64,000 bases of DNA from Xiphias gladius (lineage: Eukaryota > Chordata > Actinopteri > Istiophoriformes > Xiphiidae): assembly GCF_016859285.1 (NCBI RefSeq), contig NC_053422.1, forward strand, positions 11,083,501 to 11,147,500, in the 5' to 3' direction. Below, piece by piece: positions 1-10,076 of the stretch; the first letter of the stretch is position 1; every line of letters starts with the position of its first letter. The position numbers and the translations under genes were made by a program. The notes beneath the pieces are model-generated. The model had not been told where the DNA came from. It ran no database searches and worked only from the letters and a program-made list of their open reading frames with translations.

Positions 1-98
1 AGACTGCAGGCTAGCAAGAACTTTAAATAAAGGACGGAGAAGAAAAAAACTACGATGGGGACAATCAAAAAAGGGAACAAAGATATCACAATATATTC

Positions 99-495
99 TT
101 AAAGCAACGGTTTGCCATTGTGGGAGATACACTTTCTTGCTGAGAAGACTGATATCATTCTCATATCTTTCCGTTAAATGTGAAGCTACAGGCAGCAACT
201 AATTAGCTTATCTTAGCATTAAGACTAGAGACAGGGTAAAACAGTTACCCTGGCTCTGTCCAAAGGTAAAATAGCTGCCAATCAGCACCTCTAAAAGTCA
301 CTAATTAATAGATTCTATCTTGTTTGTTTAATCCGTACAAAAACTGAAGTTTAAAAGTGTAAAGCTAGCAGGCTCCTGGGTCCGGCTTCATATTTAAAAA
401 ACAGATATGGGAATGGTATCGATCTTGTCATGTCACTCTCAGCAAAAAAAGCTAATTGCAAAACATTTTTCCCAAAATGTCAAACTATTCTTTTA
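99..495. repeat. Fold-back (long inverted repeat) element, copy A
   Basis: The left arm begins near 99 and runs through a stretch resembling 'ctggctctgtccaaagg' at about 250-266. The right arm ends in 'cccaaaatgtcaaactattc' at about 470-490. The two ends are inverted copies of the motif seen at both ends of the element at 1808-2260, and the interior shares 'ttaatccgtacaaaaactgaag'-like sequence with that copy. I recognise this layout from memory as a common percomorph non-autonomous element with long terminal inverted repeats; I cannot name its superfamily. The copy is diverged and internally shortened. Confidence 0.6.
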
Positions 496-1807
496 ACATG
501 TTGGGTGCCTCATTAAATTGTTTCACATGCCAGTATTTTTAGACCCCTTGTATATACTCAGGTTCTCCGGTGCTCAGGCTGGCGTACTAACGACAGGTCT
601 ACTGCTGCCCGAGCCCCATACAGAGTGCAACTCATCAAATATTAAAAACACAGAGCAGGCCAACCATCCAGATCATCCACATCACACCTCCGTGGGCTAT
701 TTCAGCTGCCGGCAGTCAGACACCGGGAGAAAGGATTCATTGCAACATCAACGCAACTGTTGTTTTTCATACATACGCTTTCTCATAAACAATCACCGAG
801 GTCTTGGACAGACCATCTGTGTCACCCCAGCTAATTCAAGGCTAAGAAAGAGCACGTCCGCTCTAGCGTGCGGCAACAGCCAGCAGTTTTTAGCCCGAGA
901 GCCCCAGTTTATCGCAAGCTCGTTATTAATAAAAGGCCATCAGGACCTAAGTGCATATTGCTCTGTCGCTCAGGGCCATGATAATAATATACATTGGCTC
1001 TACGCAGTTCAATAATTCAACAAGCCTGAGGCTGCCTGTTGTTTTGAAATTTAAGAAAAAAAGACAAATGCACTGATGGTAAAGACAGACAACTGCCTAT
1101 CAGTGGATGTGATGAGCTGCCAGAGCTCACTGCAAATTCTGTCATCTGTGTCTTTGCTTGTATTAGTCACATATATTCAAAGAGTTTGCTGAAAGTAAAA
1201 CGAGGGAAGATCACTGGGCTTCTTTGGGCCTAGCTCACTGTTTGAATCCAGGCAAAACTGTCTGAGCTGACTCATGAAAGGCCTCCGTGAGCCAGTCACT
1301 ACTATCTCATTAGCTCTAAGACAGATTTAAAAAAAAAAAAAAAAAAAAAAGGCCGAGTGAAATATCATTATGTGCCAAAGTTGCAGACAAAGCCAGTTTC
1401 TATTTTTGTGGGGAACTATTTTGCGTGGTCAAACTACAGTAAGAGGAACATTACCAACCAAGCCGCTCCTTAATGTAATTACACATACATCAGTGCTACA
1501 GCTTACTACACTGTGTGCTTACATGGGCCTCAACACCATAAAAATATCTGAGTAATGTGGTTAACTAATCTTATGATGTCAACATGCTGCCAGAGTGGAC
1601 ACTAAATACTCTGATTCATCCTAGAGTACTTATTCCTGCAGACAGATATATATATATATATATACACTGAGGCTGAGGTTGTGTGATGCAGACCGAACAC
1701 TATATCATGACATTTTGCTTACTGTTCTTAATATCTGCGGGATTTCATCTTTTTCATCTGAACATAAACTAAAGTGATGTCTCATTTAATTTTTTTTTTT
1801 TTTTTTT
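496..1807. other. Intergenic DNA without a recognised gene
   Basis: An open frame of 165 codons on the plus strand at 518-1015 has no recognisable domain, no splice context and no supporting features, so I do not call it a gene. The stretch also holds a poly-A run near 1329-1350, a short TA array near 1647-1664 and a poly-T run near 1791-1809. Nothing else stands out. Confidence 0.5.
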
Positions 1808-2260
1808 TAAATAGTTTTACATTTTGGGAAAACACTTACACGCTTTTTAGCCCAGACTTAGATGATAAGAGCGATCACTTTTACATCTGTCTGTTCAATA
1901 TGAAGGGGGGGAGAAACAGCTAGCCTGGCCCTTTACAAAGTTTTAAAAAATCAGTTTGTCCGTACCTAGAAAGCTCACTAACTTACACGTAATATCTCTT
2001 TTTTTTAATCCACACAAAAACCGAAGTGTTGGCACAGCAATTTGTGGATTTACAGGCAGATAGGCAGATAGGCAGATAGCCGTTGGGCAGGCTAGCTGTT
2101 TCCTCCTGTTTCCAGTCATTATGCTAAGCTAAGCTAACCGGCTGCGGGCTGTAGCTTCAACTTTAGCGTAGAGGCATGTGAGTGGAATCAATCTTCTTAT
2201 CTACCTCTACAAGAAAGCAAATAAACGTGTTCCCCAAAAGGTCAAGCTGTTCCTTTAAGT
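1808..2260. repeat. Fold-back (long inverted repeat) element, copy B
   Basis: The left end reads 'agttttacattttgggaaaa' from about 1813. The right end near 2230-2258 reads as its diverged reverse complement ('gttccccaaaaggtcaagct'). The interior contains 'gaaacagctagcctggccct' at about 1912-1931 and the palindromic-looking 'gctaagctaagctaaccggc' near 2122-2141. A short imperfect array of the unit aggcagat lies near 2055-2080. It is the same family as the element at 99-495. Confidence 0.65.
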
Positions 2261-2639
2261 AAAACTGTAATAGTTTTATTCGAATATAGTCTGCTCTTGC
2301 CTGCTTATCACCAAAATTTCGTTATTATTGGCTCAATTTGTAATGTTATGATTCCTGAATAAAGAAAAACTCTACAACGTTGAAGCATCAGGCTAGCAAA
2401 ATGTTTTTGTTTGTGTAGCTGATATCACAGTTTATTGCCCACCTCCCGAATAGACTGATTTCATAACTAAGTAAAGTCAAGTTGTCCTCTTTTACATGCA
2501 AAAAATAGTTTTGACTGTAACACTGGATTACATCATGACACAGATTCACAGATTCAGGGAGAAACTAAGCCGTAATGACTCATCCGAATCACATGCTTCT
2601 GAGACAGGCAGCATGAGAGAAGACTAATGTTACAGGTGG

Positions 2640-2735
2640 AATTTCCCTTATCTCTCCTTTCTCTCTGACGTCATGTCCAGTGGCGGCGGTTTACTGCTAC
2701 TGCTGCTGCTGCCTAGCAATCAAACACGTCTGACA
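2640..2735. promoter_or_regulatory. Possible promoter: palindromic CRE and X-box-like motif
   Basis: A full palindromic cAMP response element, TGACGTCA, lies at 2666-2673. About 36 bases further on, 'gctgcctagcaatc' resembles an RFX X-box. Between them is a short CTG run. On the plus strand an ATG at 2673 overlaps the CRE and opens a 22-codon frame with a run of leucines, ending at a TGA just after a possible GT donor near 2736. No downstream gene could be tied to it. The motifs are visible; promoter activity is inferred. Confidence 0.3.
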
Positions 2736-3193
2736 AGGTGATATTCAGGTGTCAAAGGCCTGCGTTGGTGAACCGGCGGCGTACAATTAAGGAACTCTGC
2801 AAAAGAGCAGTTCCCCTGCAAGCCCTCAACAGAAATATGGCCAACACGTGGTATTTTTCTTCATGTAAAAAAAGAGGAAGTTCAACAGTTTTATTTCTCT
2901 TTTCACAAGCTGGTTCCCGCATTTATGCAAGTCATTTCAGGTTTCAGCCATCTCATATGATTGTTTGTTTAGTCAAAGCATATGAACATTGCCATCTTGT
3001 GGTTATTTCTGAGGCACCAAATTACACTCATTTACATCTAAGAAGAAAGGGTCATTATGTGAAGATGGTGGCCTCAGAAAGTGTTTGTCAGTCATCACGC
3101 TCCTTTTAAGCTTGCAGGAGTTAGTAAGAAGGTAGATTTTATTTGTCGGTGCATGTGTGGGCACTTAACATTAAAGCTCTGGGTAAAACAACG

Positions 3194-3487
3194 TCATATT
3201 AGCTGAACACAGGGATGTAAACTGCTGGATTCCCTGTCTCTTTCAAGGCCACTCTGGAAGCTCCGTGAAACTGGAGTGCTGCTTTCTAAATAGGATAAAA
3301 GATCAGTTCTTCTCTTTAGTGTAGCCAAATCAATATTCAGCAGCCCATTAAGGATAGGCGGGTACATCTTGGCCAAGAAGACGAAGAAGCAGCGTCTGAT
3401 GTCCGAGGAGCACGTCGTTACTAACGGGATCACAGCACAGAACAGCTCTCCATTGTTGTCCTCGGTCATCATCACACTTCTCCTCGG
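3194..3487 (-). CDS. Unrecognised protein, probable terminal coding exon
   Basis: The frame stays open from a possible TAG acceptor at 3488-3489 to the stop at 3194 (97 codons). It includes ATG ATG at 3472-3467 if it is instead a first exon. Codon usage looks like a real exon, and the product has a hydrophobic middle (FCAVIPLVTTCSSDI, then FFVFLAKMYPPILNGLL) and a polar tail. An AATAAA signal on the minus strand lies about 50 bases past the stop, near 3137-3143, as for a genuine 3' end. If it joins the exon at 6605-6721, both are in phase 0 and the product would be about 136 residues. I do not recognise the family, and the joining is inference. Confidence 0.35.
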   Translation of the reverse strand, partial: PRRSVMMTEDNNGELFCAVIPLVTTCSSDIRRCFFVFLAKMYPPILNGLLNIDLATLKRRTDLLSYLESSTPVSRSFQSGLERDRESSSLHPCVQLI

Positions 3488-3568
3488 CTACTAAGACTGC
3501 TGATGGTGACATCACTGTCACAGGATAAGAAGGCTACCGGGAACTGCTTTAGCCTCAACACGCGTGCA

Positions 3569-3572
<4 letters not shown>

Positions 3573-3609
<37 letters not shown>
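3573..3609. repeat. CA microsatellite, left border of the tandem duplication
   Basis: A perfect CA run of about 37 bases, preceded by a GC/CA-mixed stretch (cgcgtgcacgcg). It borders the first copy of the 1.43-kb duplicated unit. Confidence 0.9.
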
Positions 3610-3611
<2 letters not shown>

Positions 3612-5041
3612 TAGACCATATCACTAGAAGCCTGTGCAGCATTAATGCTATCAAAGCAGGGAGGAAAAGGCCCAAAAAAAGAGGCTGGATGTGTGGACAG
3701 AAGCATGGCAGGATGTCTCTAAAACAAGGGCACGTGATTGAAACAAATGACTCCACACTGGAGTATATTTGGAAAGTCTTGTTCTGGATAATTGCTTTCG
3801 GTGGATTGAAGTTTCCAATTATCCACAAGCCCCTGACAGTGTTCCCACCATGGGAAGACTGAGGAGAGGAGAGAGGGGTGGGTGAAGGGTTGGTGGGTTC
3901 AGCTGGTCTTGTCTCTAGTGGGACTGACGACCTAAAACTTGTAACTCTCCCCTTCCCTCGTGCGCCACGGCTGTGTCCTCTGAAGGAGACAACTGCCTGC
4001 GACCAATGAGATTGTGTTTGTCTGTCCCATGATACAAGCATCTTAGCCCAAAAATGTAAACATCTGGCAAAAATTTAGACTTTCCACAGAATAGGGTTGA
4101 TCAACAATTTAAAAAAAAAAAAAACACTACTCTGTCAAGAGTTACAGACATATATTTGTAGAAATTGAGAAAAGCAGTAAACATTCATTCATATTTTTCC
4201 TCAGAAAGATCCCAATGAGTCTCCCATGGGATCGAGACTCTCTCCCAAAACAGATCTCTCCCATTTTGGCGAATATTTCCAGTCTGACGAGGCTTCAGTG
4301 GAGTAGGTGGACACACTCTGGAGTCAGATTATCAATGATTGCTATAGTATTTCATATCCAGAGATAGCAAAAAGGGCGGCAACTAAGCCTGCCTCTTATT
4401 TTCTTGTTTGATTGATTGTAGAATAGTGAAAAATGCCCATCAAAATTCCTATAGCCCAAGTTTACACATTTAAAAAGCTTGTTTTGACCAACCAATGATC
4501 AAAATCCAGAAGATAATCAATTAACTCTCATGGGAGAGTAGAAAAAGAGCAAATATCCACAATTTAAAAGCTGAAACTAGAGGATTTCTGGATTTTCTGC
4601 TTAAAAATCGCTTTACTCAATTATTAAAATTGTTCCAATTAATTTTCTGTTGAATGAATAATGGGGTTAATAGACCAATTATTTCAGCTCTGATACCAAT
4701 GAACTCTAGACAGAGGCAAAGAGATGTATCAAGTGAACGATACTGTATTGTTCTCAGTGGCCAGTTGTACAGTGCATAGAGTCAAGTTTTCCACATTTTC
4801 TGAACACAATACTGGAGCCAGTGCCACAACTAACATTACTGACCTGGGGTCAAGACTACATTTCTGGTAATGGAGGACAAAATGAATGGCCTTTGTGTAT
4901 ATGGACTATAAGTATTAGAGCTATCGCGATTCCACTAAAAAAAAAATAATAATAATTATAGCTTATTATAGCTGGGCCTGATATCTGATCTGTAGAAACT
5001 GTAAAGATTTTCATTACACACACACACACACACACACACAC
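3610..5041. repeat. 1.43-kb tandem duplication, copy 1
   Basis: The copy begins 'gatagaccatatcactag' and ends in a CA run at 5016-5041. It is nearly identical to 5042-6489: by eye only about a dozen substitutions and short indels separate them, for example near 3858-3875, 3957-3970, 4324, 4423, 4740 and 4908. The unit has AT-rich sequence and no convincing exon; frames through the CA arrays encode only Val-Cys or His-Thr runs. It lies wholly between two putative exons of the unrecognised minus-strand gene, so it may be intronic. Confidence 0.95.
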
Positions 5042-6450
5042 GATAGACCATATCACTAGAAGCCTGTGCAGCATTAATGCTATCAAAGCAGGGAGGAAAA
5101 GGCCCAAAAAAAGAGGCTGGATGTGTGGACAGAAGCATGGCAGGATGTCTCTAAAACAAGGGCACGTGATTGAAACAAATGACTCCACACTGGAGTATAT
5201 TTGGAAAGTCTTGTTCTGGATAATTGCTTTCGGTGGATTGAAGTTTCCAATTATCCACAAGCCCCTGACAGTGTTCCCACCATGGGAAGACTGAGGGAGA
5301 GGGGAGAGAGGGTGGGTGAAGGGTTGGTGGGTTCAGCTGGTCTTGTCTCTAGTGGGACTGACGACCTAAAACTTGTAACTCTCCCCTTCCCTCTGCGTCA
5401 CGGCTGTGTCCTCTGAAGGGAGACAACTGCCTGCGACCAATGAGATTGTGTTTGTCTGTCCCATGATACAAGCATCTTAGCCCAAAAATGTAAACATCTG
5501 GCAAAAATTTAGACTTTCCACAGAATAGGGTTGATCAACAATTTAAAAAAAAAAAAAACACTACTCTGTCAAGAGTTACAGACATATATTTGTAGAAATT
5601 GAGAAAAGCAGTAAACATTCATTCATATTTTTCCTCAGAAAGATCCCAATGAGTCTCCCATGGGATCGAGACTCTCTCCCAAAACAGATCTCTCCCATTT
5701 TGGCGAATATTTCCAGTCTGACGAGGCTTCAGTGGAGTAGGTGGACACACTCTGGAGTCAGAACATCAATGATTGCTATAGTATTTCATATCCAGAGATA
5801 GCAAAAAGGGCGGCAACTAAGCCTGCCTCTTATTTTCTTGTTTGATTGATTGTAAAATAGTGAAAAATGCCCATCAAAATTCCTATAGCCCAAGTTTACA
5901 CATTTAAAAAGCTTGTTTTGACCAACCAATGATCAAAATCCAGAAGATAATCAATTAACTCTCATGGGAGAGTAGAAAAAGAGCAAATATCCACAATTTA
6001 AAAGCTGAAACTAGAGGATTTCTGGATTTTCTGCTTAAAAATCGCTTTACTCAATTATTAAAATTGTTCCAATTAATTTTCTGTTGAATGAATAATGGGG
6101 TTAATAGACCAATTATTTCAGCTCTGATACCAATGAACTCTAGACAGAGGCAAAGAGATGTATCAAGTGAACTATACTGTATTGTTCTCAGTGGCCAGTT
6201 GTACAGTGCATAGAGTCAAGTTTTCCACATTTTCTGAACACAATACTGGAGCCAGTGCCACAACTAACATTACTGACCTGGGGTCAAGACTACATTTCTG
6301 GTAATGGAGGACAAAATGAATGGCCTTTGTGTATATGGACTATTAGTATTAGAGCTATCGCGATTCCACTAAAAAAAAAATAATAATAATAATTATAGCT
6401 TATTATAGCTGGGCCTGATATCTGATCTGTAGAAACTGTAAAGATTTTCA

Positions 6451-6489
<39 letters not shown>
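5042..6489. repeat. 1.43-kb tandem duplication, copy 2
   Basis: Direct repeat of 3610-5041 in the same orientation, ending in a longer CA run at 6452-6489. All three junctions of the duplication (left, middle, right) are CA arrays, which suggests that unequal exchange or slippage between CA tracts produced it. A TAA-type run near 6371-6388 has one more unit than its partner in copy 1. The near-identity points to a recent event. Confidence 0.95.
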
Positions 6490-6491
<2 letters not shown>

Positions 6492-6604
6492 CCATCAGTG
6501 CGGTCACATGCTGGCTGGCTGACACACAGGGGAGTCACAGTAATCTATGGAATAGTAGGCAAAGCAGAGTCTGCAGGTCATCTATCCAAGCGCCCACTAC
6601 TCAC

Positions 6605-6721
6605 ATCATATGAGTTCAGCCATGCCTCATTAGTCGTAGCCTGAGAACTGAACTTTCGAGCGCTGGGTGTTTCATACTGGCAAACGTGTCTTAGTAACCC
6701 CAGTGACTTCGAATACATCAT
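6605..6721 (-). CDS. Unrecognised protein, first coding exon with mitochondrial-type presequence
   Basis: A long polypyrimidine tract (T13 on the minus strand) and AG acceptors lead into ATG ATG at 6721-6716. The frame then runs 39 codons to a consensus donor GTGAGT immediately after 6605. The peptide starts MMYSKSLGLLRHVC and continues through ARKFSSQ. It is basic and lacks acidic residues until after about residue 16, and RKF|SS looks like a mitochondrial processing site with arginine at -3. It ends in phase 0 (NSYD). A likely non-coding first exon lies upstream, ending at 6931. The downstream partner may be the exon at 3194-3487. I do not recognise the protein. Confidence 0.4.
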
Positions 6722-6930
6722 CCCATTATCTGCTAAAAAAAAAAAAACCCGATTATTTCGTATGAGGAGCCACAAAAATAAAGAAAAACGTAAAGGAAGT
6801 ACACCTCAACGTAGCCCCCACAGGGAGTTTTCACAATAGGGGCAAGATATACAGATACAGCTAAGTTAGAGTTACAAGAAAGCAAGTGATGACTATTGGA
6901 ACATTAAAAAAAAAAACTCAGTGGACTTAC

Positions 6931-7310
6931 CCTGTTAGAAGTTGTCATCAGCGCAGCATATTCCCCGACTTTAAACAGGCGGTAGGCGGCTGTCCTGAAT
7001 CGCGGCGATGCTAGAAAAGCATTATTATCCAGTCTGAGACCAAACTGTCCTATAGCTACATCATCGCACGGCCGCCGGTCCGCTTCTCACCCTCCCGCTC
7101 GCCTTCGTGCGCGTACTGACACAAGGCTTACCGTTTTGCCCGACAGGGGCTGATGCGTGGGGAATTCCTAGCAGTCACATTTTCCTGGGAAATGATTGGC
7201 CCGCACCAAGGTTTGGCTGTAGCCTGGTTGGTACTAAAGCGAGACCGGAGGAGTCGGGACTTGGCGTTGAGCAATAGGCACGGAGGGGGAAAACGGTGGA
7301 ATTTAAAGAC
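6931..7310 (-). promoter_or_regulatory. GC-rich promoter and non-coding first exon of the unrecognised gene
   Basis: A perfect donor (GG|GTAAGT) ends a putative exon at 6931 on the minus strand. Upstream, 7060-7310 is GC- and CpG-rich compared with its surroundings and contains an inverted CCAAT box (gattggc) near 7194-7200. No reading frame from an ATG in this exon continues into 6605-6721, so I treat it as 5' UTR. A long A-tract follows at 7325-7345. Confidence 0.35.
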
Positions 7311-7952
7311 GTTCTGAGGGGGGAAAAAAAAAAAAAAAAAAAAAAGTGTTGTTTAGTGTCCGCGTGTTATCCCATTGCTTAAAAAGTGCATAACGATCAA
7401 TGCATCTTTCATTCTAAACCCGATACTTGACTGGGTAGTGTCATCTACCACCAGTAGTTATGTGGATCTTGCACTGCACTTGTACGACAGTGAATAAAGT
7501 GAACCGTTACGCGGTCACTGGTGTTGCTTTGCCGGCAATTCTGTCAGCGGCTCAACGCGATTTAGTCGCAGACGAGACAACCAAAAAAAAAAAAAAAAAA
7601 AAAAAAGGGTTGTAAAAGGCCAAGATGGAGCTTGGTTCACTACGTTAGACAACGACGAGAGTTGGCACAGGGAGATTTTAAGTGGAAATGGGAATCTTCC
7701 GGGAATGTACAAGCGGTTGTGAGATGAGAGCAACTGAGGTTAACTCCTCAGCGGGCGGGGTCTGCGGTAGACTCTCTGGAAATGATGACCGCCTGCTGGT
7801 GAAAGCTGTGTCGAATAACCCACTGCTAGAACACTCGGCATTTGTCGGTAATCTTGTGCTACCAAACATATACCATTTTTTTGTATCTGTCTTTGAGTGG
7901 GTCAAAGACATATTCTCGTTACTTGTGTGTAATTCTAGACAAAAAACGGTAG

Positions 7953-8024
7953 TTCCCATACCGGGAGTCGAACCCGGGCCGCCTGGGTGAAAACCAGGAA
8001 TCCTAACCGCTAGACCATATGGGA
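7953..8024 (-). tRNA. tRNA-Glu (anticodon UUC)
   Basis: On the minus strand a 72-nt cloverleaf begins TCCCATATGG and ends CGGTATGGGAA, with a paired acceptor stem (TCCCATA/TATGGGA) and an A discriminator. The anticodon loop TTTTCAC places TTC at 7991-7989. The A box (TGGTCTAGCGG) and B box (GGTTCGACTCC) are both intact. A T6 tract just downstream on the minus strand (7941-7946) serves as the RNA polymerase III terminator. The gene has no intron and appears functional. It stands alone in the window. Confidence 0.95.
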
Positions 8025-8780
8025 AGGTACACACTAAGCATGAAGAAAGCCTTTTTCACTTAATCTACAGACACATTTTTTTTGTTTTAATTATACATAT
8101 ATGAAACATAAACAGTCAATTATATATATGTGTGTGTATATTTATATGTATACTTTTTTTGACGCCATTTTTATAATTTTGCCTCTTTACATCACAACAG
8201 CGGATTTGAAACGAAGCCATCAAGATGTGATTGGAGTATAGACTTCCAGCTATGATAATGTATAAAAATGGCTGTAATTCCTAAATGCTTAATGCGATAT
8301 TTTTTTTTAAACCCCTTGAATTAAAGCCGGAAGTCTACTAAGTCTAGCTTACTTATTTGCACCACTAAAGTACAGTCTCAGCTAAGGTGGGTCCTGCATT
8401 AATTAGCTAACTATCCGGCCCTGTCCTATGGAGGGGCCCTGCATTGTGTTCAAATTAAATTACCCCAAACTGTATCAAGCATTGTCCCAGCACAGAAGGT
8501 CTGCTTGCACAGGACGTAATGGGAAATTGGAAGCGACAGGGTAAATATTCAGAGAGTGGCAGGTGGGGGGGTAAGTGGGGGCCCACAGAAAATTTTTGCC
8601 CAGGACCCCATAACGGATTAATCCGGTCATGCTCGCTACCACAGGATCCTTTTGTAAAAACTGTTGGTCAAATATGTGTCGCCTTCAAAAATCCAGTTAT
8701 TTTAATAGCTGTACTTTATTCCATATGTAATATTTTACTGGGATAATCTAATATCTGGTGTTAACGGGAAGAAAATCTGG
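8025..8780. other. AT-rich intergenic DNA
   Basis: Apart from short TA/TG runs near 8120-8150 I see no gene, promoter or recognisable repeat here. Confidence 0.5.
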
Positions 8781-9300
8781 AATTTACTTGTCAGGTTTTT
8801 TTTTAATTAATAATAAAATAAAAGAAGCGTTTTTTAGGATCATCGATATTACCCCTCCATGGTCTTTTCTTACAAAAACTTAAAGAGGATACTGATGTTA
8901 ATTGCTCTTTGTGTACACTGTGCCCTGAGGATTTAGATAATTTAATTTGAATCTGTCTCCATTATCATAAGTTTTGTCAAGATGTAAGATTACTCAACGT
9001 AGTTATTTCAGAATCTACCTTTTCTTTTGAACATGCATTATTTGATTTTTTATTATTATTACTACTACTATTATACTACTATTACTATTGCTGGGAAAAA
9101 CACACGTCCATGGATGTAAATGCTCCAATTGTTGACCATCTTTCTGATTATTTGAAACAGACAGCAAGCAGTACTCTAAAAACAAGAAAGCTTGTGAAAT
9201 GTTAAATGTATGTACTTTGATATATTTATGTTATATTCTTTTACACTGTGATACTGTCGTTGTGATGTATTATTTCTGTCCCAACCCATGGCTTTTCGAT
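8780..9300 (+). mobile_element. Degraded LINE 3' region (L1/Tx1-like)
   Basis: From about 8900 the plus-strand frame reads a CSLCTLCPEDLDN motif followed by a Cys-containing segment and ALFDFL. This is the layout of the cysteine/His-Leu-Phe segment downstream of the reverse transcriptase in L1/Tx1-type LINEs (CxxC..PE..HLF..C). The frame is interrupted by a stop and the fragment carries no complete domain. Simple TTA/CTA repeats follow at about 9050-9090. The remnant is old; family assignment is from motif resemblance only. Confidence 0.35.
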
Positions 9301-10076
9301 TGTTATTACTATCATTTGTTCAATGAAATTGAAGGGGGAAAAAAAAACTGTAGTTGCAAGATACATACAAGAAGATCGTGCTTTGACTGTTGTGGCGTAT
9401 AATTTACTTTACAAGGCGCTAGGTACCATCTAGTGGTCTTTTAATGTTACTGTAAACTCGGATATAGGATGTCAGCCATAAAACCTTGTGTTGTTGCAAA
9501 CAGTCGCGTAAATACATCGTGTTACTGGCAGTCGTTAAATCTAAAGTAGTTAATTGACTGCGTCTTTGGTTAATCGATAAATGGACAGAGATAAAATTGA
9601 ATTTGACGAAGAAGAGGAGGATAAAACCTTAAAAACATAAAAGTGTTTGTCGTGTTCGGAAAAAAAACTAAATATGGGTGCTAAACATATGACGTAATTT
9701 TCGCTAGAATGATACAAGTGTAGAGACAGGGTCCGTCAGCCACATAAAAAAATAGTATAGGATTGTTTACAACGAGCTTAAACTGGTTTACAGAAGTACA
9801 CACAAGGATTTGACTATGTCATGCTCAGTGATACTGTTAGTTCGTGTTTATGTGGCTAATACAGCTCACCGATTTGGAGCCATTCGACGTTGATGTCCTC
9901 TTTCCAGTGTAAGTGGTAGCGCCCTTAGACTAGCAGAGGCAGCCAAATATTTGACAAACTAGCAATCGTCAGCTAGCCAGCTAGGTGTTGAACTAATACT
10001 CCCTTAGAAAAATATATCTCCATACACTTGAGCCGCTTACGTTTATGCCAAGGATTTAGGTTTGCGTGTAAACAGG
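9301..10076 (+). promoter_or_regulatory. Upstream region and probable 5' UTR of ube2a
   Basis: No other gene is visible. The last 150-200 bases before the ube2a start codon at 10077 presumably hold the promoter and 5' UTR; no TATA box is obvious. There is no in-frame upstream ATG within the final 30 bases. Confidence 0.4.

Noticed and set aside
518-1015. Open plus-strand frame of 165 codons
   Set aside because: No recognisable motif, no splice or promoter context, and it overlaps no conserved-looking sequence; composition is consistent with chance.
3472-4041. Minus-strand frame of 189 codons through the CA array
   Set aside because: It runs through a microsatellite giving Val-Cys repeats and is repeated in copy 2 with the frame altered; most likely chance.
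6290-6538. Minus-strand frame with a Cys-Val run
   Set aside because: It is a translation of the CA microsatellite at 6452-6489 and its flanks.
7678-8034. Frames of about 100 codons on both strands around the tRNA
   Set aside because: Both cross the tRNA-Glu gene, whose structure explains the conserved-looking end; no other coding evidence.
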